Below, one piece after another: positions 1 through 8,051 of a stretch of 64,000 nucleotides of DNA. The stretch's first letter is position 1. Each line of letters opens with the position of its first letter. The position numbers and the translations under genes are program-made. The stretch is from the NCBI GenBank assembly GCA_965660815.1, contig CBFIBG010000052.1:1-64000 (forward strand), written 5' to 3'. The DNA is from Glaciecola sp965660815 (GTDB lineage Bacteria; Pseudomonadota; Gammaproteobacteria; Enterobacterales; Alteromonadaceae). A model generated the notes under the pieces. That model saw nothing but the letters and a program-made list of their open reading frames with translations. It was not told where the DNA came from and ran no database searches.

Positions 1-2269
1 TGCGAGCGTTGTTGTTTGTATCTTCCCAGTAGTTCCAGCTACGGCGATAGCGAAGGTGGTTACGGATATTCCAGTTGTCGCCATACTCCATTTGATGACC
101 AATAATTAGCTCTTGCATGGTTCTTGGATCAAGGCCTTCATCGAATAATTTACCTGTTGAAGACACGTTGGTTTGAGAGTCTAAGAAACTACCATCTTCA
201 TCAAAGTAAACAAAAGTAGTGCTGCCACCGGTTCTACGATCCCAAGACGCTGCTCGTGCAAGAGAGCTAACGGCTGGATTGTATCTAGCAAAGCTGACGA
301 AGGCTGATGCGGTATAGCTGTAATTCCAAGTTGCAGTCAAGCGAGGTTGAAAAGTATCACTAAAGTCAACTTTTTTCATCACGTATGGATTACCACGTGC
401 TTCTTCATAACCCGAGCTAGTGTTGGCTGGGCGTAGGCCTTGACCAATAATCTCGTCTTGGCTTAATAAGAAGCCCACGTCAAATATAAAATCATCCCAA
501 TAAATAGTGTCATTAACTGCGATTGTTTTTGACTTGGATGTGGATACTAAGGGCCCAGTCAAACCACCTGCATCGAATCCACGTGTCTGAACCGTTGCTC
601 TATAAATGGTGCCTAAAGGCACTGGGTCACCGCTTGGTGCGACAAGCCCACCATCATCAAAGTCGATGCCACCCCAGTAAGCAATTGAACCCCAGCCATT
701 TGATACACGTATTAATTCCTCTGAACCTTCCTCCTCTTGATAACCAAAATGAAGTTCATGCGTCATGGTGTCGGTCTCGATGATGTGATCGAGCGAGATT
801 TCAAAGGTAGTGCCTAAGTATCTATTATCGTTCACGGTTGACGCTGCTCCTACCGCACCAAGCGCCTCACCATCAATCCCAAAAGTATTGATCAAAGGTG
901 TTGCGCCAGCGTTATAGGCATCGATTAAAGCTTGTTCTTCAGGCGTAGTAGCCGTTCGCGTCTCAAGTGAAGGAACAAAAAATAACCCTTGAGATGATAA
1001 GTCATTCACGTTTAATGAACCGCCTGACTGGCCTCTAAAACCAAGGTCTCTCACAGGGAACGAACCAGCAGATTGAGTGGTGTCCGCGTAAGACACATTC
1101 AAAGTTGTGTCGTCGTTAATTATCCACGAACCGTCAAATACTAACACTTCAAAATCGTCTACGCCGTCTAATGCGGTTGATGCCGGATTATTAATTCCAA
1201 TGCCTTGGTTAGCTGTCGTTACTTCTGATGTGCGATAGCTAGCATTAATAAGTATGTCTGCGGTTGGTGTCCATGTCACTTTTCCGAAGTACTCTTCTCG
1301 CTCGTTAGTTATATCTGGTAATAGACCACGAGCGTTTGTTCCGCTCTCTCTTGAATCGTCGCGAGTATAGTAAGACCCATAGAAATACAGCTGTTCAGGA
1401 ATAATCGGACCACCCACACCTATGGTTATGAAGTCAATATCGTCTTCCGTACTAAGGCCATCTTTGTCGTCTGCTTGCCAAGAACCTTTTTGTAAACGAT
1501 AGGTGATGTCTCCAGTGAATTTATCTGTACCAGACTTACTTTCTGTATTGAGAGTTACACCAGCGTTACGGTTAAAGCCAACTGCTCTTGCACCACCGCG
1601 CTCTACTGAAACATGTGCTACGTCGTGGGTAGAGGGTGATGACGCTAGAATACCGAATAATGGTACTGACAAATTAGCGCCGTCAAATCTATAACCGTTG
1701 TCTTGTCCACTTGCTCCAGCACTCGGTCCACGCACACTGTCAGAGGTTACCTGTACGCCCGGCATCAGTCGAATTAGCGAGCTATATTCAACAAACATCG
1801 GTAATTGAGCGAGTGTTTCAGCATTTAAAGAATTACCTAAGGCAGCGTTGGTAGAGGTCGTTAAGTTATCGCCGTATACAACGATTTTTTCAACATCTGT
1901 TGAGTCAAGTTGTATATTTAAAGGCGTCTTTTGCTCAAGGAACACAGCCACGCTTACGGTTCTGGTATCACCGCCTGGGCCAGTGAATGTGACATCGTAA
2001 TTACCCGGTGGTAAGAGCTGTAAACGGTAATTACCATTTGCTTTGGATTCTGCAGTACGAGGTTTTGGCAGAACATCCCCTTTGGCTTGAATTGAAACTC
2101 CTTCAATTGGTGAGCCGTCTGGTCCAGTGACTTTACCGACGATTTCACCTACCTGTTGAGCCGATGCGCTGGTTGCAAATATGAACATAGCAAGTACTAA
2201 TGCTAGGAGCGAAACCCATCGCAATGCGTTGTTGTTGAATGATTGGTGTAGCGTTGTGTTAGGTGTCAT
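1..2269 (-). CDS. TonB-dependent receptor, Oar-like (3' end outside window)
   Basis: Outer-membrane receptor for energy-dependent uptake of an unknown large substrate. Reading the minus strand from the ATG at 2269 gives an open frame to the window edge (756 codons). It starts with a signal peptide (hydrophobic ALVLAMFIFATSASA, then QQVGEIVGKV), followed by a carboxypeptidase-regulatory-like beta-sandwich (about residues 30-105), then a plug domain containing LIRLMPGVQV and VERGGARAVGFNRNAG, then barrel strands. The N-terminal beta-sandwich plus plug is the Oar-type arrangement. A good ribosome site (AGAGGTG) precedes the ATG. The C-terminal barrel and terminal aromatic residue are not in the window. 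The substrate cannot be inferred. Confidence 0.9.
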   Translation of the reverse strand, partial: MTPNTTLHQSFNNNALRWVSLLALVLAMFIFATSASAQQVGEIVGKVTGPDGSPIEGVSIQAKGDVLPKPRTAESKANGNYRLQLLPPGNYDVTFTGPGGDTRTVSVAVFLEQKTPLNIQLDSTDVEKIVVYGDNLTTSTNAALGNSLNAETLAQLPMFVEYSSLIRLMPGVQVTSDSVRGPSAGASGQDNGYRFDGANLSVPLFGILASSPSTHDVAHVSVERGGARAVGFNRNAGVTLNTESKSGTDKFTGDITYRLQKGSWQADDKDGLSTEDDIDFITIGVGGPIIPEQLYFYGSYYTRDDSRESGTNARGLLPDITNEREEYFGKVTWTPTADILINASYRTSEVTTANQGIGINNPASTALDGVDDFEVLVFDGSWIINDDTTLNVSYADTTQSAGSFPVRDLGFRGQSGGSLNVNDLSSQGLFFVPSLETRTATTPEEQALIDAYNAGATPLINTFGIDGEALGAVGAASTVNDNRYLGTTFEISLDHIIETDTMTHELHFGYQEEEGSEELIRVSNGWGSIAYWGGIDFDDGGLVAPSGDPVPLGTIYRATVQTRGFDAGGLTGPLVSTSKSKTIAVNDTIYWDDFIFDVGFLLSQDEIIGQGLRPANTSSGYEEARGNPYVMKKVDFSDTFQPRLTATWNYSYTASAFVSFARYNPAVSSLARAASWDRRTGGSTTFVYFDEDGSFLDSQTNVSSTGKLFDEGLDPRTMQELIIGHQMEYGDNWNIRNHLRYRRSWNYWEDTNNNAR

Positions 2270-2575
2270 GAGTGCACCTCTAAGCCATGGTTTACATTTG
2301 AGTTTTGATATTTACTTTTGCGTGTGTTAACAAGTGACTTTGCTAACGGTGGTATCAGGACTTTTCTTGACATAATCAGATCCTTACGTGTTGAGTGTTA
2401 TTATATTTTTGTTCAGTCCGATTGAACTTAATCATAGACTCCTTGTCGTCAATTAACCAAATATCACTACAAAATGCAATAGCAAATTAGTTTAAATTTA
2501 TCAGATGGTTATATAATGCAAAGAGAGCGTCGAGATTTTAGAGCCCTAAAATGGAGTGAATGTAAGCAAACTTTT
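2270..2575. other. Intergenic region upstream of the Oar-like receptor
   Basis: This 306-base AT-rich stretch separates the stop of the globin-like gene from the start of the TonB receptor, both on the minus strand. It must hold the receptor promoter. I see no convincing hairpin terminator (only a weak TTTTAG/CTAAAA pair near 2537-2552), no small gene and no repeat. Confidence 0.5.
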
Positions 2576-3001
2576 TTATTTATAGAGCATATTGTTTCGC
2601 GTGGGAGCTAATCTAGCCAACAGTTTGTTTTGAGTAGTATGGGCAACGCCAGCCTCATTCATAGCGTTTATGAGTAGGTCTACCGTAATATTAAAGTGTG
2701 ACTCTGTAATCTTCATACCGCTGTGGACGGTCTCCATATCTTCTCCAGAATAGCGACACGGTCCGCCTGAAATTGCGCAAATTTGTTCGGAGAACTTTTC
2801 AATAAAACGTTCGATATCAGAGCCTTGAAAATAAGGCAGTATTTCTTCGTTATATTCAATTTCAGTCACAAAATTGATCACGATTTCATTTATTTTGGTC
2901 TTGCCGCCGAGCTCTTCATACAGCGTTGTCGAAGTAGAAGAACAAGAGAACATCAAGGCACTAAGTATCAAATAGCCAACTCTAAGAATATACAGCTTCA
3001 T
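2576..3001 (-). CDS. Truncated haemoglobin (group I-like) lipoprotein
   Basis: Predicted small haem protein, 141 residues. A hydrophobic N-terminus ends in a lipobox-like MFSC (Cys20), so it is probably a periplasmic lipoprotein, which is unusual for globins. The globin part begins LYEELGGKTKI, the usual opening of group I truncated haemoglobins. It keeps a histidine at about residue 93 (VHSGMKIT), the expected proximal haem ligand, followed by SHF and a helix ending in EAGV. The ATG at 3001 has a strong ribosome site (GGAGGG) and overlaps the previous stop as ATGA, so translation is probably coupled to the DUF3034 gene. An upstream in-frame start at 3073 would remove the signal sequence from the N-terminus and is unlikely. 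Last gene of a four-gene operon. Function could be O2 or NO handling or haem sensing. Confidence 0.75.
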   Translation of the reverse strand: MKLYILRVGYLILSALMFSCSSTSTTLYEELGGKTKINEIVINFVTEIEYNEEILPYFQGSDIERFIEKFSEQICAISGGPCRYSGEDMETVHSGMKITESHFNITVDLLINAMNEAGVAHTTQNKLLARLAPTRNNMLYK

Positions 3002-3834
3002 AGTTTCCCTCCAATTGAAATATAGACGCCGTTTTGTTCCTCGGCGCCCGCAACGCTTCCTAACATTGCCCAAGCTACTGTGAGATTGAAGCTTTTATTA
3101 GGTATGTAGGTGATAAAAATATCTTTCCAATCTTGCTCACCTAATCCGAGATTGTCAGGCTTTTGTCTATATTCAACTCCAACCGCCAAGTTCCTCGAAA
3201 ATAACACCCCTAACGACCCCTCAAACATAAGTTCGTAGTCGTTATTTTGTTGATGACCAAAGCCTAATAAGCCAAGTTGGTTAGCTTGCGTCATTCTTGC
3301 TGCAATATTCCAGACCAAGTTGTATCCGCTTACAGCGCCTAGATGAACTTTAGTGGCTGCTAAATAAAAATCCGTTCCTCTTGTATCCTTTGCTCCTAGA
3401 GAACTCGCAATAGTTTCATCCTGCAAGGTTTTATGTAAAATACCGAGACTAATTTGAGGCCACTCTGAGTAAAGAACATCGCCATACAACTTCACTTTTG
3501 CGCCAAAGACATTCTGCTCAATTTCTCCTCCTAAACGTTTTAATGTGAAGCTATGTCTTGCATACGACAATTCAACTCTATCGTATAACGATATACTTGC
3601 GCCTTGCGCTTGAAGGCGATAATCATCCACATTAACCAAAGTAGAGAAAGCGTTTACCGAAACTTCCTCTCTACTATCGTATCCTGCAAGGGTAGCCCAA
3701 GGAACAATCCCTCCTCCGCCTGTTCCTTCAATTTGTACTAAACCTGCGGTACCTATCAACTTGCCATTTCCTGCGTAACAGGGGGCGACCATAGGTAGCA
3801 ACAAAAAGTATATTACACACCTAAATTTCAGCAT
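2998..3834 (-). CDS. DUF3034 family periplasmic/outer-membrane protein
   Basis: Protein of 278 residues with an N-terminal signal peptide (hydrophobic stretch, then CYAGNGKLIGTAG). The opening GNGKLIGTAGLVQIEGTGGGG and the many alternating hydrophobic strands ending in VYISIGGKL resemble the DUF3034 family, whose function is not known and which looks like an outer-membrane beta-barrel or porin-like protein. It lies 2 bases after the GGDEF/EAL gene and overlaps the globin start by 4 bases, so it belongs to the cupredoxin/EAL operon. The family name rests on pattern recognition only. Confidence 0.7.
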   Translation of the reverse strand: MLKFRCVIYFLLLPMVAPCYAGNGKLIGTAGLVQIEGTGGGGIVPWATLAGYDSREEVSVNAFSTLVNVDDYRLQAQGASISLYDRVELSYARHSFTLKRLGGEIEQNVFGAKVKLYGDVLYSEWPQISLGILHKTLQDETIASSLGAKDTRGTDFYLAATKVHLGAVSGYNLVWNIAARMTQANQLGLLGFGHQQNNDYELMFEGSLGVLFSRNLAVGVEYRQKPDNLGLGEQDWKDIFITYIPNKSFNLTVAWAMLGSVAGAEEQNGVYISIGGKL

Positions 3835-3836
3835 AG

Positions 3837-6176
3837 TTATTGCGTTTCCTTGTTGTGTCTACCAATTGTTGCCTTATTGTAGTCAGTTACAAAGTTGACT
3901 AAATCATCGACTTGTAAAGGTTTTGCAATGAAATACCCCTGAGCATAGTCACACCCCCAATCGGTTAGCATCTGCAGTGAAGCCTTATTTTCAACGCCTT
4001 CAGCAACGACTCTAAGATTAAAAGAACGAGCTAATTGAAGCGTTGTTTTAACCAAGGTCTGGTCGTCTTTATCTTCTGACAGCTCCATTACAAAGCTTCG
4101 GTCGACTTTAATCAAAGTGACGGGTAGGTTTTTTAAATATGCCAGTGACGAATAGCCAGTTCCGAAATCATCAATCGCGATTTGAAACCCATTATCTCTT
4201 AAGTTTTGCAGATGAGTGGTTGCCGTGGCGGCATCGGCAACAATATTACTTTCAGTGACTTCTAAATCAATCTCGTTTGATTCAATCTGGTTTTCTTTAA
4301 GAAGATTTTTAAAGTATTCGAGTAGTTTTTTATTTTCAACGTCTTGAGTAGATAAGTTTATTGCTACGGAAATTTCCAAGCCCGTCGATTTAAAATAAAG
4401 TAGATCTTTCACAGAACGAGCCATAACCCAGCGAGTTACTTGTTCAATTAGCCCCGCTTGCTCTGCTAACCCAATAAACTCATCTGGGGGGACGAACCCT
4501 AAACTATCATTAACCCACCGTATTAACGCTTCAACGCCTTGTACCTTGCCAGTAGCAAGGTTTACTTTAGGTTGATAAACCAGAAATAACTCCTCTTCCT
4601 TTGAGGTGAGAGTACGTTTCAACTCAGTAAGAATGGCCAGCCGGCGCAGATACTTTTGTTCTCGTTCGGGCTCATAGTATAAAATTGTTTCGCTACTGTT
4701 TTTAGCTTGGTCAAGAATAATATTTAGCTTTCTAAGTATATCTTCTGCCGTGTTAGGTTGATTATCTGTTGCCAGTACTGATATTACAATACGAACAACG
4801 ATAGTAAGCCCATCTACAATAATAGGACGCTCTAATGTTTCATGGAGTTTGAGTAATTCGGTTTGGCAAAGCGCAGTGTCGGGCAATATAACTATGTCAC
4901 TGCTATTTAGGCGGGCTTTTATGCCACTCACTTTTTCAATACGATTCGCGACAACTTGCAAACATCTATCTGCATTAATGAAACCATAAAGATCATTAAT
5001 TTCTTGAAACCCTGCAATACTAAAAGCGATTGTCTGCAGAAATTGCCCATTGGCTAGCCGTTGGTTAAGTGTTTTCTCAAAGTAATCTCTATTCTTTAAT
5101 TTTGTGAGCATATCATGTTCAGCGCGGTACTGAATTTCCTGTTCTCTTTGCTTGATGTTATCGCGCATTCTGAATAATGAATCGGATAGCTTGCTGAGTT
5201 CTTTTAGCCTGGTTTTAAATTTAGTCTGAGCAGAATAATCCCCGTCAGCGATGCGATTTGAAAGAGCAACAAGCAGAGAAACGGGCCGGCTAACACGTTT
5301 TGAAAATAAAAATGATATTGAAAAGGTGATGATGATCACAACTGCACTGATAAGCATAATAGAAAGCTGGGTGGACAACATTTCCCTGTATATGGGGGTG
5401 ACATCTTGCGCCAGTGAAATTTTTATATTGTCGTTTGTGTAACCGGAAAGCTCTATATCACTGGCTAAATAAACTGGTTTGTTATTTATAATGTTTAACC
5501 ACCATTGATTGCCCGCATCAAATAAAAAAACGGGATTTTGGTCTTTATTACCTATTGTTGAGGCTAAAATTTTGTTGTTAGTGCTTGCCTGCGTATCCCT
5601 TATAAGTATGTCACCTTGAATAATAGATTTTAATTCATTGAGCACTATTTCATCGTAGCGAAAACCTAGAGCGGTTATTGCTATGACGTTAGGCGCCTTC
5701 ACGGGAATAACAATGACTTGATAAAGTTGGTCATCAAATAGGCGAAACTCATCAAACTTGCCTTGAGTTAACAGAAAATCCAGCATAAGTTTATTGGGAT
5801 AATGTCCGCCCAAATCAAACTCTAAGGGATAGGATCCTTGTATCTTTCCCTCTAAATCCAACAACAGAAAAAGATCCGCATTTATTCTTTCACCATGATT
5901 CATTAGCACACTGTCGATAGTAGCTTTATCACTTGTGGCTACGGCTCTTTTGAAACCAAAATCAGCGGTCAGGACACTGGCATTATTGATCAATTGTATA
6001 CGACGATCTTCTGATACTTTACTAAACACGCCTTGAGCGATAGATAATGATTTATCGAGTTGGCTGTTCACCTGCTTTGAAGATAAATTCCAAATAGTCA
6101 CAAGAATCAGTAACGAGGTGAGTCCGATACCACCGACCACTATTCTAAGAATACTATTGGCAAGTGATATCTGCAT
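3837..6176 (-). CDS. Membrane c-di-GMP phosphodiesterase: Cache-like sensor, HAMP, degenerate GGDEF, EAL
   Basis: Inner-membrane signalling protein (779 aa) predicted to hydrolyse c-di-GMP. Layout: TM1 about residues 8-29, a large periplasmic sensor of Cache-like appearance about 30-270, TM2 271-291, HAMP 293-345, a GGDEF-type domain 350-500 and an EAL domain 515-755. The GGDEF signature is replaced by NSSDI (about 424-428), so cyclase activity is not expected. The EAL domain keeps EALIRW (549-554), the TES, the DDFGTGYSS loop (669 on) and AEGVE, so it should be catalytically competent. Its start overlaps the cupredoxin stop as TAATG. The neighbours suggest the periplasmic sensor responds to something bound by the cupredoxin or DUF3034 protein. 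Confidence 0.9.
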   Translation of the reverse strand: MQISLANSILRIVVGGIGLTSLLILVTIWNLSSKQVNSQLDKSLSIAQGVFSKVSEDRRIQLINNASVLTADFGFKRAVATSDKATIDSVLMNHGERINADLFLLLDLEGKIQGSYPLEFDLGGHYPNKLMLDFLLTQGKFDEFRLFDDQLYQVIVIPVKAPNVIAITALGFRYDEIVLNELKSIIQGDILIRDTQASTNNKILASTIGNKDQNPVFLFDAGNQWWLNIINNKPVYLASDIELSGYTNDNIKISLAQDVTPIYREMLSTQLSIMLISAVVIIITFSISFLFSKRVSRPVSLLVALSNRIADGDYSAQTKFKTRLKELSKLSDSLFRMRDNIKQREQEIQYRAEHDMLTKLKNRDYFEKTLNQRLANGQFLQTIAFSIAGFQEINDLYGFINADRCLQVVANRIEKVSGIKARLNSSDIVILPDTALCQTELLKLHETLERPIIVDGLTIVVRIVISVLATDNQPNTAEDILRKLNIILDQAKNSSETILYYEPEREQKYLRRLAILTELKRTLTSKEEELFLVYQPKVNLATGKVQGVEALIRWVNDSLGFVPPDEFIGLAEQAGLIEQVTRWVMARSVKDLLYFKSTGLEISVAINLSTQDVENKKLLEYFKNLLKENQIESNEIDLEVTESNIVADAATATTHLQNLRDNGFQIAIDDFGTGYSSLAYLKNLPVTLIKVDRSFVMELSEDKDDQTLVKTTLQLARSFNLRVVAEGVENKASLQMLTDWGCDYAQGYFIAKPLQVDDLVNFVTDYNKATIGRHNKETQ

Positions 6177-6862
6177 TAATGGCCGCCTTGTGACAGCTTA
6201 CTTGAGCCAAACACACCTTTGTTAGACGCTGGTTTAAGTGTGCTACCGGCAATAGGGACTACGATGCTAATAGTCTCGCCATCGGCACTGAATTCGTTGC
6301 TTGAAGATACATTATTGTCGTTGAATTTTAATGTCCCTTTTTGCATATGATCCAAGCTAATATCTGGATGCCAAAATATAAATTCAGTATTATTGGTAGG
6401 CAATTCAACCACTCCTTTAGAGTCAGTTACCCATGCCTGAAGCGCATTTGATACATAGATATAGCCAAGCATTTGGTCATGAATATTGCATCCCAGTACC
6501 ACAACGCCTGATGAGTCAAACTTAACAGGAGGTGCTTCCTCTCCACTATATAACTTTACTTCAAATGCCTTCGCATCAGAAAAGCTGTATATATGATGAC
6601 GAATATTATCGCTGTTAGGGAAATCTACTAATTGTCCAGTCTGCACCGCTAACACTCTTGGTGAAAATTGCTTACTAATTTGATTCATGACGTTACCAAA
6701 GTCATTCACTGGACTTGAAGTTTTGGTTTCGGAGGTGACCACCACAGATCCGAGTGGCTGTTTATTTTGGTCAACGAATTTTATTGTTTTAGCAGATGAG
6801 CTAGCACTCACCATCAAGAAGATAATCAATGCGCTAAACTTTTTTATTGTCCTTATAACCAT
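6176..6862 (-). CDS. Cupredoxin-like periplasmic protein (annotated as methylamine-utilisation type in some genomes)
   Basis: Periplasmic protein of 228 residues with a signal peptide (hydrophobic to SASSSA, about residue 24). The centre looks like a blue-copper (cupredoxin) site: RHH (His89/90), then GCNIHDQMLGY carrying Cys125, His128 and Met131, the usual His-Cys-His-Met ligand order. It probably carries an electron or copper. It is first in an operon with the EAL, DUF3034 and globin genes (TAATG overlap to the next gene). The methylamine label used for similar proteins has no support here, since no methylamine dehydrogenase genes are present. Confidence 0.75.
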   Translation of the reverse strand: MVIRTIKKFSALIIFLMVSASSSAKTIKFVDQNKQPLGSVVVTSETKTSSPVNDFGNVMNQISKQFSPRVLAVQTGQLVDFPNSDNIRHHIYSFSDAKAFEVKLYSGEEAPPVKFDSSGVVVLGCNIHDQMLGYIYVSNALQAWVTDSKGVVELPTNNTEFIFWHPDISLDHMQKGTLKFNDNNVSSSNEFSADGETISIVVPIAGSTLKPASNKGVFGSSKLSQGGH

Positions 6863-7430
6863 TTATCAAGCCCGTGTAATGTCAATGAAAAACGCATGAC
6901 TTTTTAATAATACTCAACCTAAGTAAAGGTTATCGACAAAATACCTATTTTATTTAGGAAGTATGGAGAATTGATTGGATAAGGTTGCGCTCTGTTTTAC
7001 CTTAACTTTCTTTAAAACGTGTAGAATTTTCAAAACAGTAGAAAAATACCCTATGCCATTGCAGTGTAAAATTACACATGTGAAAAGAAGTTGTTGATTT
7101 TTATAAAAAATATGACTCCATCTATTCGCGCAAAGTGGAATTGTTATTGCAACAACAGTGGAATTGTTCTTGCAATAACAACTATAGCAATCTATGCAAA
7201 AACACTTGCAAAAGGTCTTATAACAATAAGTCTTCAATAAAATATAACAATACAGTGAACCAGTTAGTGAATGAGAGTTATTGAGGTATGAGCGGTTGCT
7301 TTTATGACGTGAGTAGTCGACCGGTTATATTAAAACGCTAAACAGGGCGGTCTGTTAAAGAAATGTAACAAGTATTTTGGCGGTGCACCAAGGTTCTTAG
7401 TTATGACGGTAGAAAAGGTGAGGGACTCTT
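6863..7430. other. Divergent intergenic region with operator-like repeats
   Basis: This 568-base AT-rich stretch lies between the divergent cupredoxin and PagL-like operons and must hold both promoters. The repeated GTGGAATTGTT..TTGCAA motifs at 7135-7176 are listed separately. The open frame on the minus strand at 6950-7237 has no coding character (cysteine- and lysine-rich, low complexity) and is not called. Confidence 0.5.
7135..7176. repeat. Pair of 18-bp direct repeats with nested inverted repeat (possible operator)
   Basis: GTGGAATTGTTATTGCAA at 7135-7152 is repeated as GTGGAATTGTTCTTGCAA at 7158-7175 with one mismatch and a 23-base period. ATTGCAACAACA (7146-7157) and its near complement ending at 7176 also form an inverted repeat. 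About two helical turns of spacing between two operons suggests a regulator binding site. The regulator is unknown. Confidence 0.4.
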
Positions 7431-8024
7431 ATGGAAAAATATTCCGCAAAATGCGCGCCATCCTGCGATAAGCTTATCTTTTTGTTTGTCATTGCATTAT
7501 TCTCAATGCAAGCGTTTTGCAGTCAAGCAAAACAAACAAACTCTGACTATTCTTATCAGAGTGTGTCCGTGGAATATTTAACTGGTGTCAGTGATATGTA
7601 CGGAATGAGATTGGCGTACCGGCCAAAAATCTACCACACTTTAGATTTACCTGTATTTGGGGAGGTCGCATTAAAATACGAAGCTGCGATTATTCTGTTT
7701 GACCTACATGGCAGTGCTAAAAATGAAGCGACTTATGGTGCTTCAGTATCACCAATATTATTAAAAAAATTGGAATGGTTTGAAGACCATCCGTTATTTC
7801 TTGAAGTTGGAATAGGGTTGGCGTATGTGCACAATAAAAAGTTTGGAGGGGTTGATATCGGTAGCTACTATCAATTTGAAGACAGGTTAGGTGTATTTAC
7901 TAAGTTTGGTAAACATCATATGCATAGCGCGGGATTGAGGTGGATACATTATTCTAATGGTGGCCTTAATACTAAAAACCCGGGCTTAGATTTTATTGGT
8001 TTTGTTTATCAAGCCAAGTTTTAG
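7431..8024 (+). CDS. PagL-like lipid A 3-O-deacylase (acyloxyacyl hydrolase family)
   Basis: Small outer-membrane beta-barrel of 197 residues predicted to remove an acyl chain from lipid A. It has an N-terminal hydrophobic signal (about residues 14-31) and beta-strand character throughout. The C-terminal IHYSNGG carries the PagL catalytic His and Ser (His173, Ser175). The position 14 residues after the His, which is Glu in Pseudomonas PagL, is Asp here (Asp187), a conservative change that could alter activity. It is 27 bases upstream of the phosphatase/lipid-kinase fusion and probably co-transcribed, which suggests a shared role in envelope lipid remodelling. Confidence 0.75.
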   Translation: MEKYSAKCAPSCDKLIFLFVIALFSMQAFCSQAKQTNSDYSYQSVSVEYLTGVSDMYGMRLAYRPKIYHTLDLPVFGEVALKYEAAIILFDLHGSAKNEATYGASVSPILLKKLEWFEDHPLFLEVGIGLAYVHNKKFGGVDIGSYYQFEDRLGVFTKFGKHHMHSAGLRWIHYSNGGLNTKNPGLDFIGFVYQAKF

Positions 8025-8051
8025 CGAGCAAGGGAACTGGAGGATTACAGC

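Noticed and set aside
3837..6176. Bifunctional diguanylate cyclase
   Set aside because: The GGDEF motif is NSSDI, so cyclase activity is not expected; only the EAL half looks active.
6950..7237. 95-codon open frame on the minus strand in the cupredoxin/PagL intergenic region
   Set aside because: Low-complexity, cysteine- and lysine-rich translation, no ribosome site, overlaps the repeat region.
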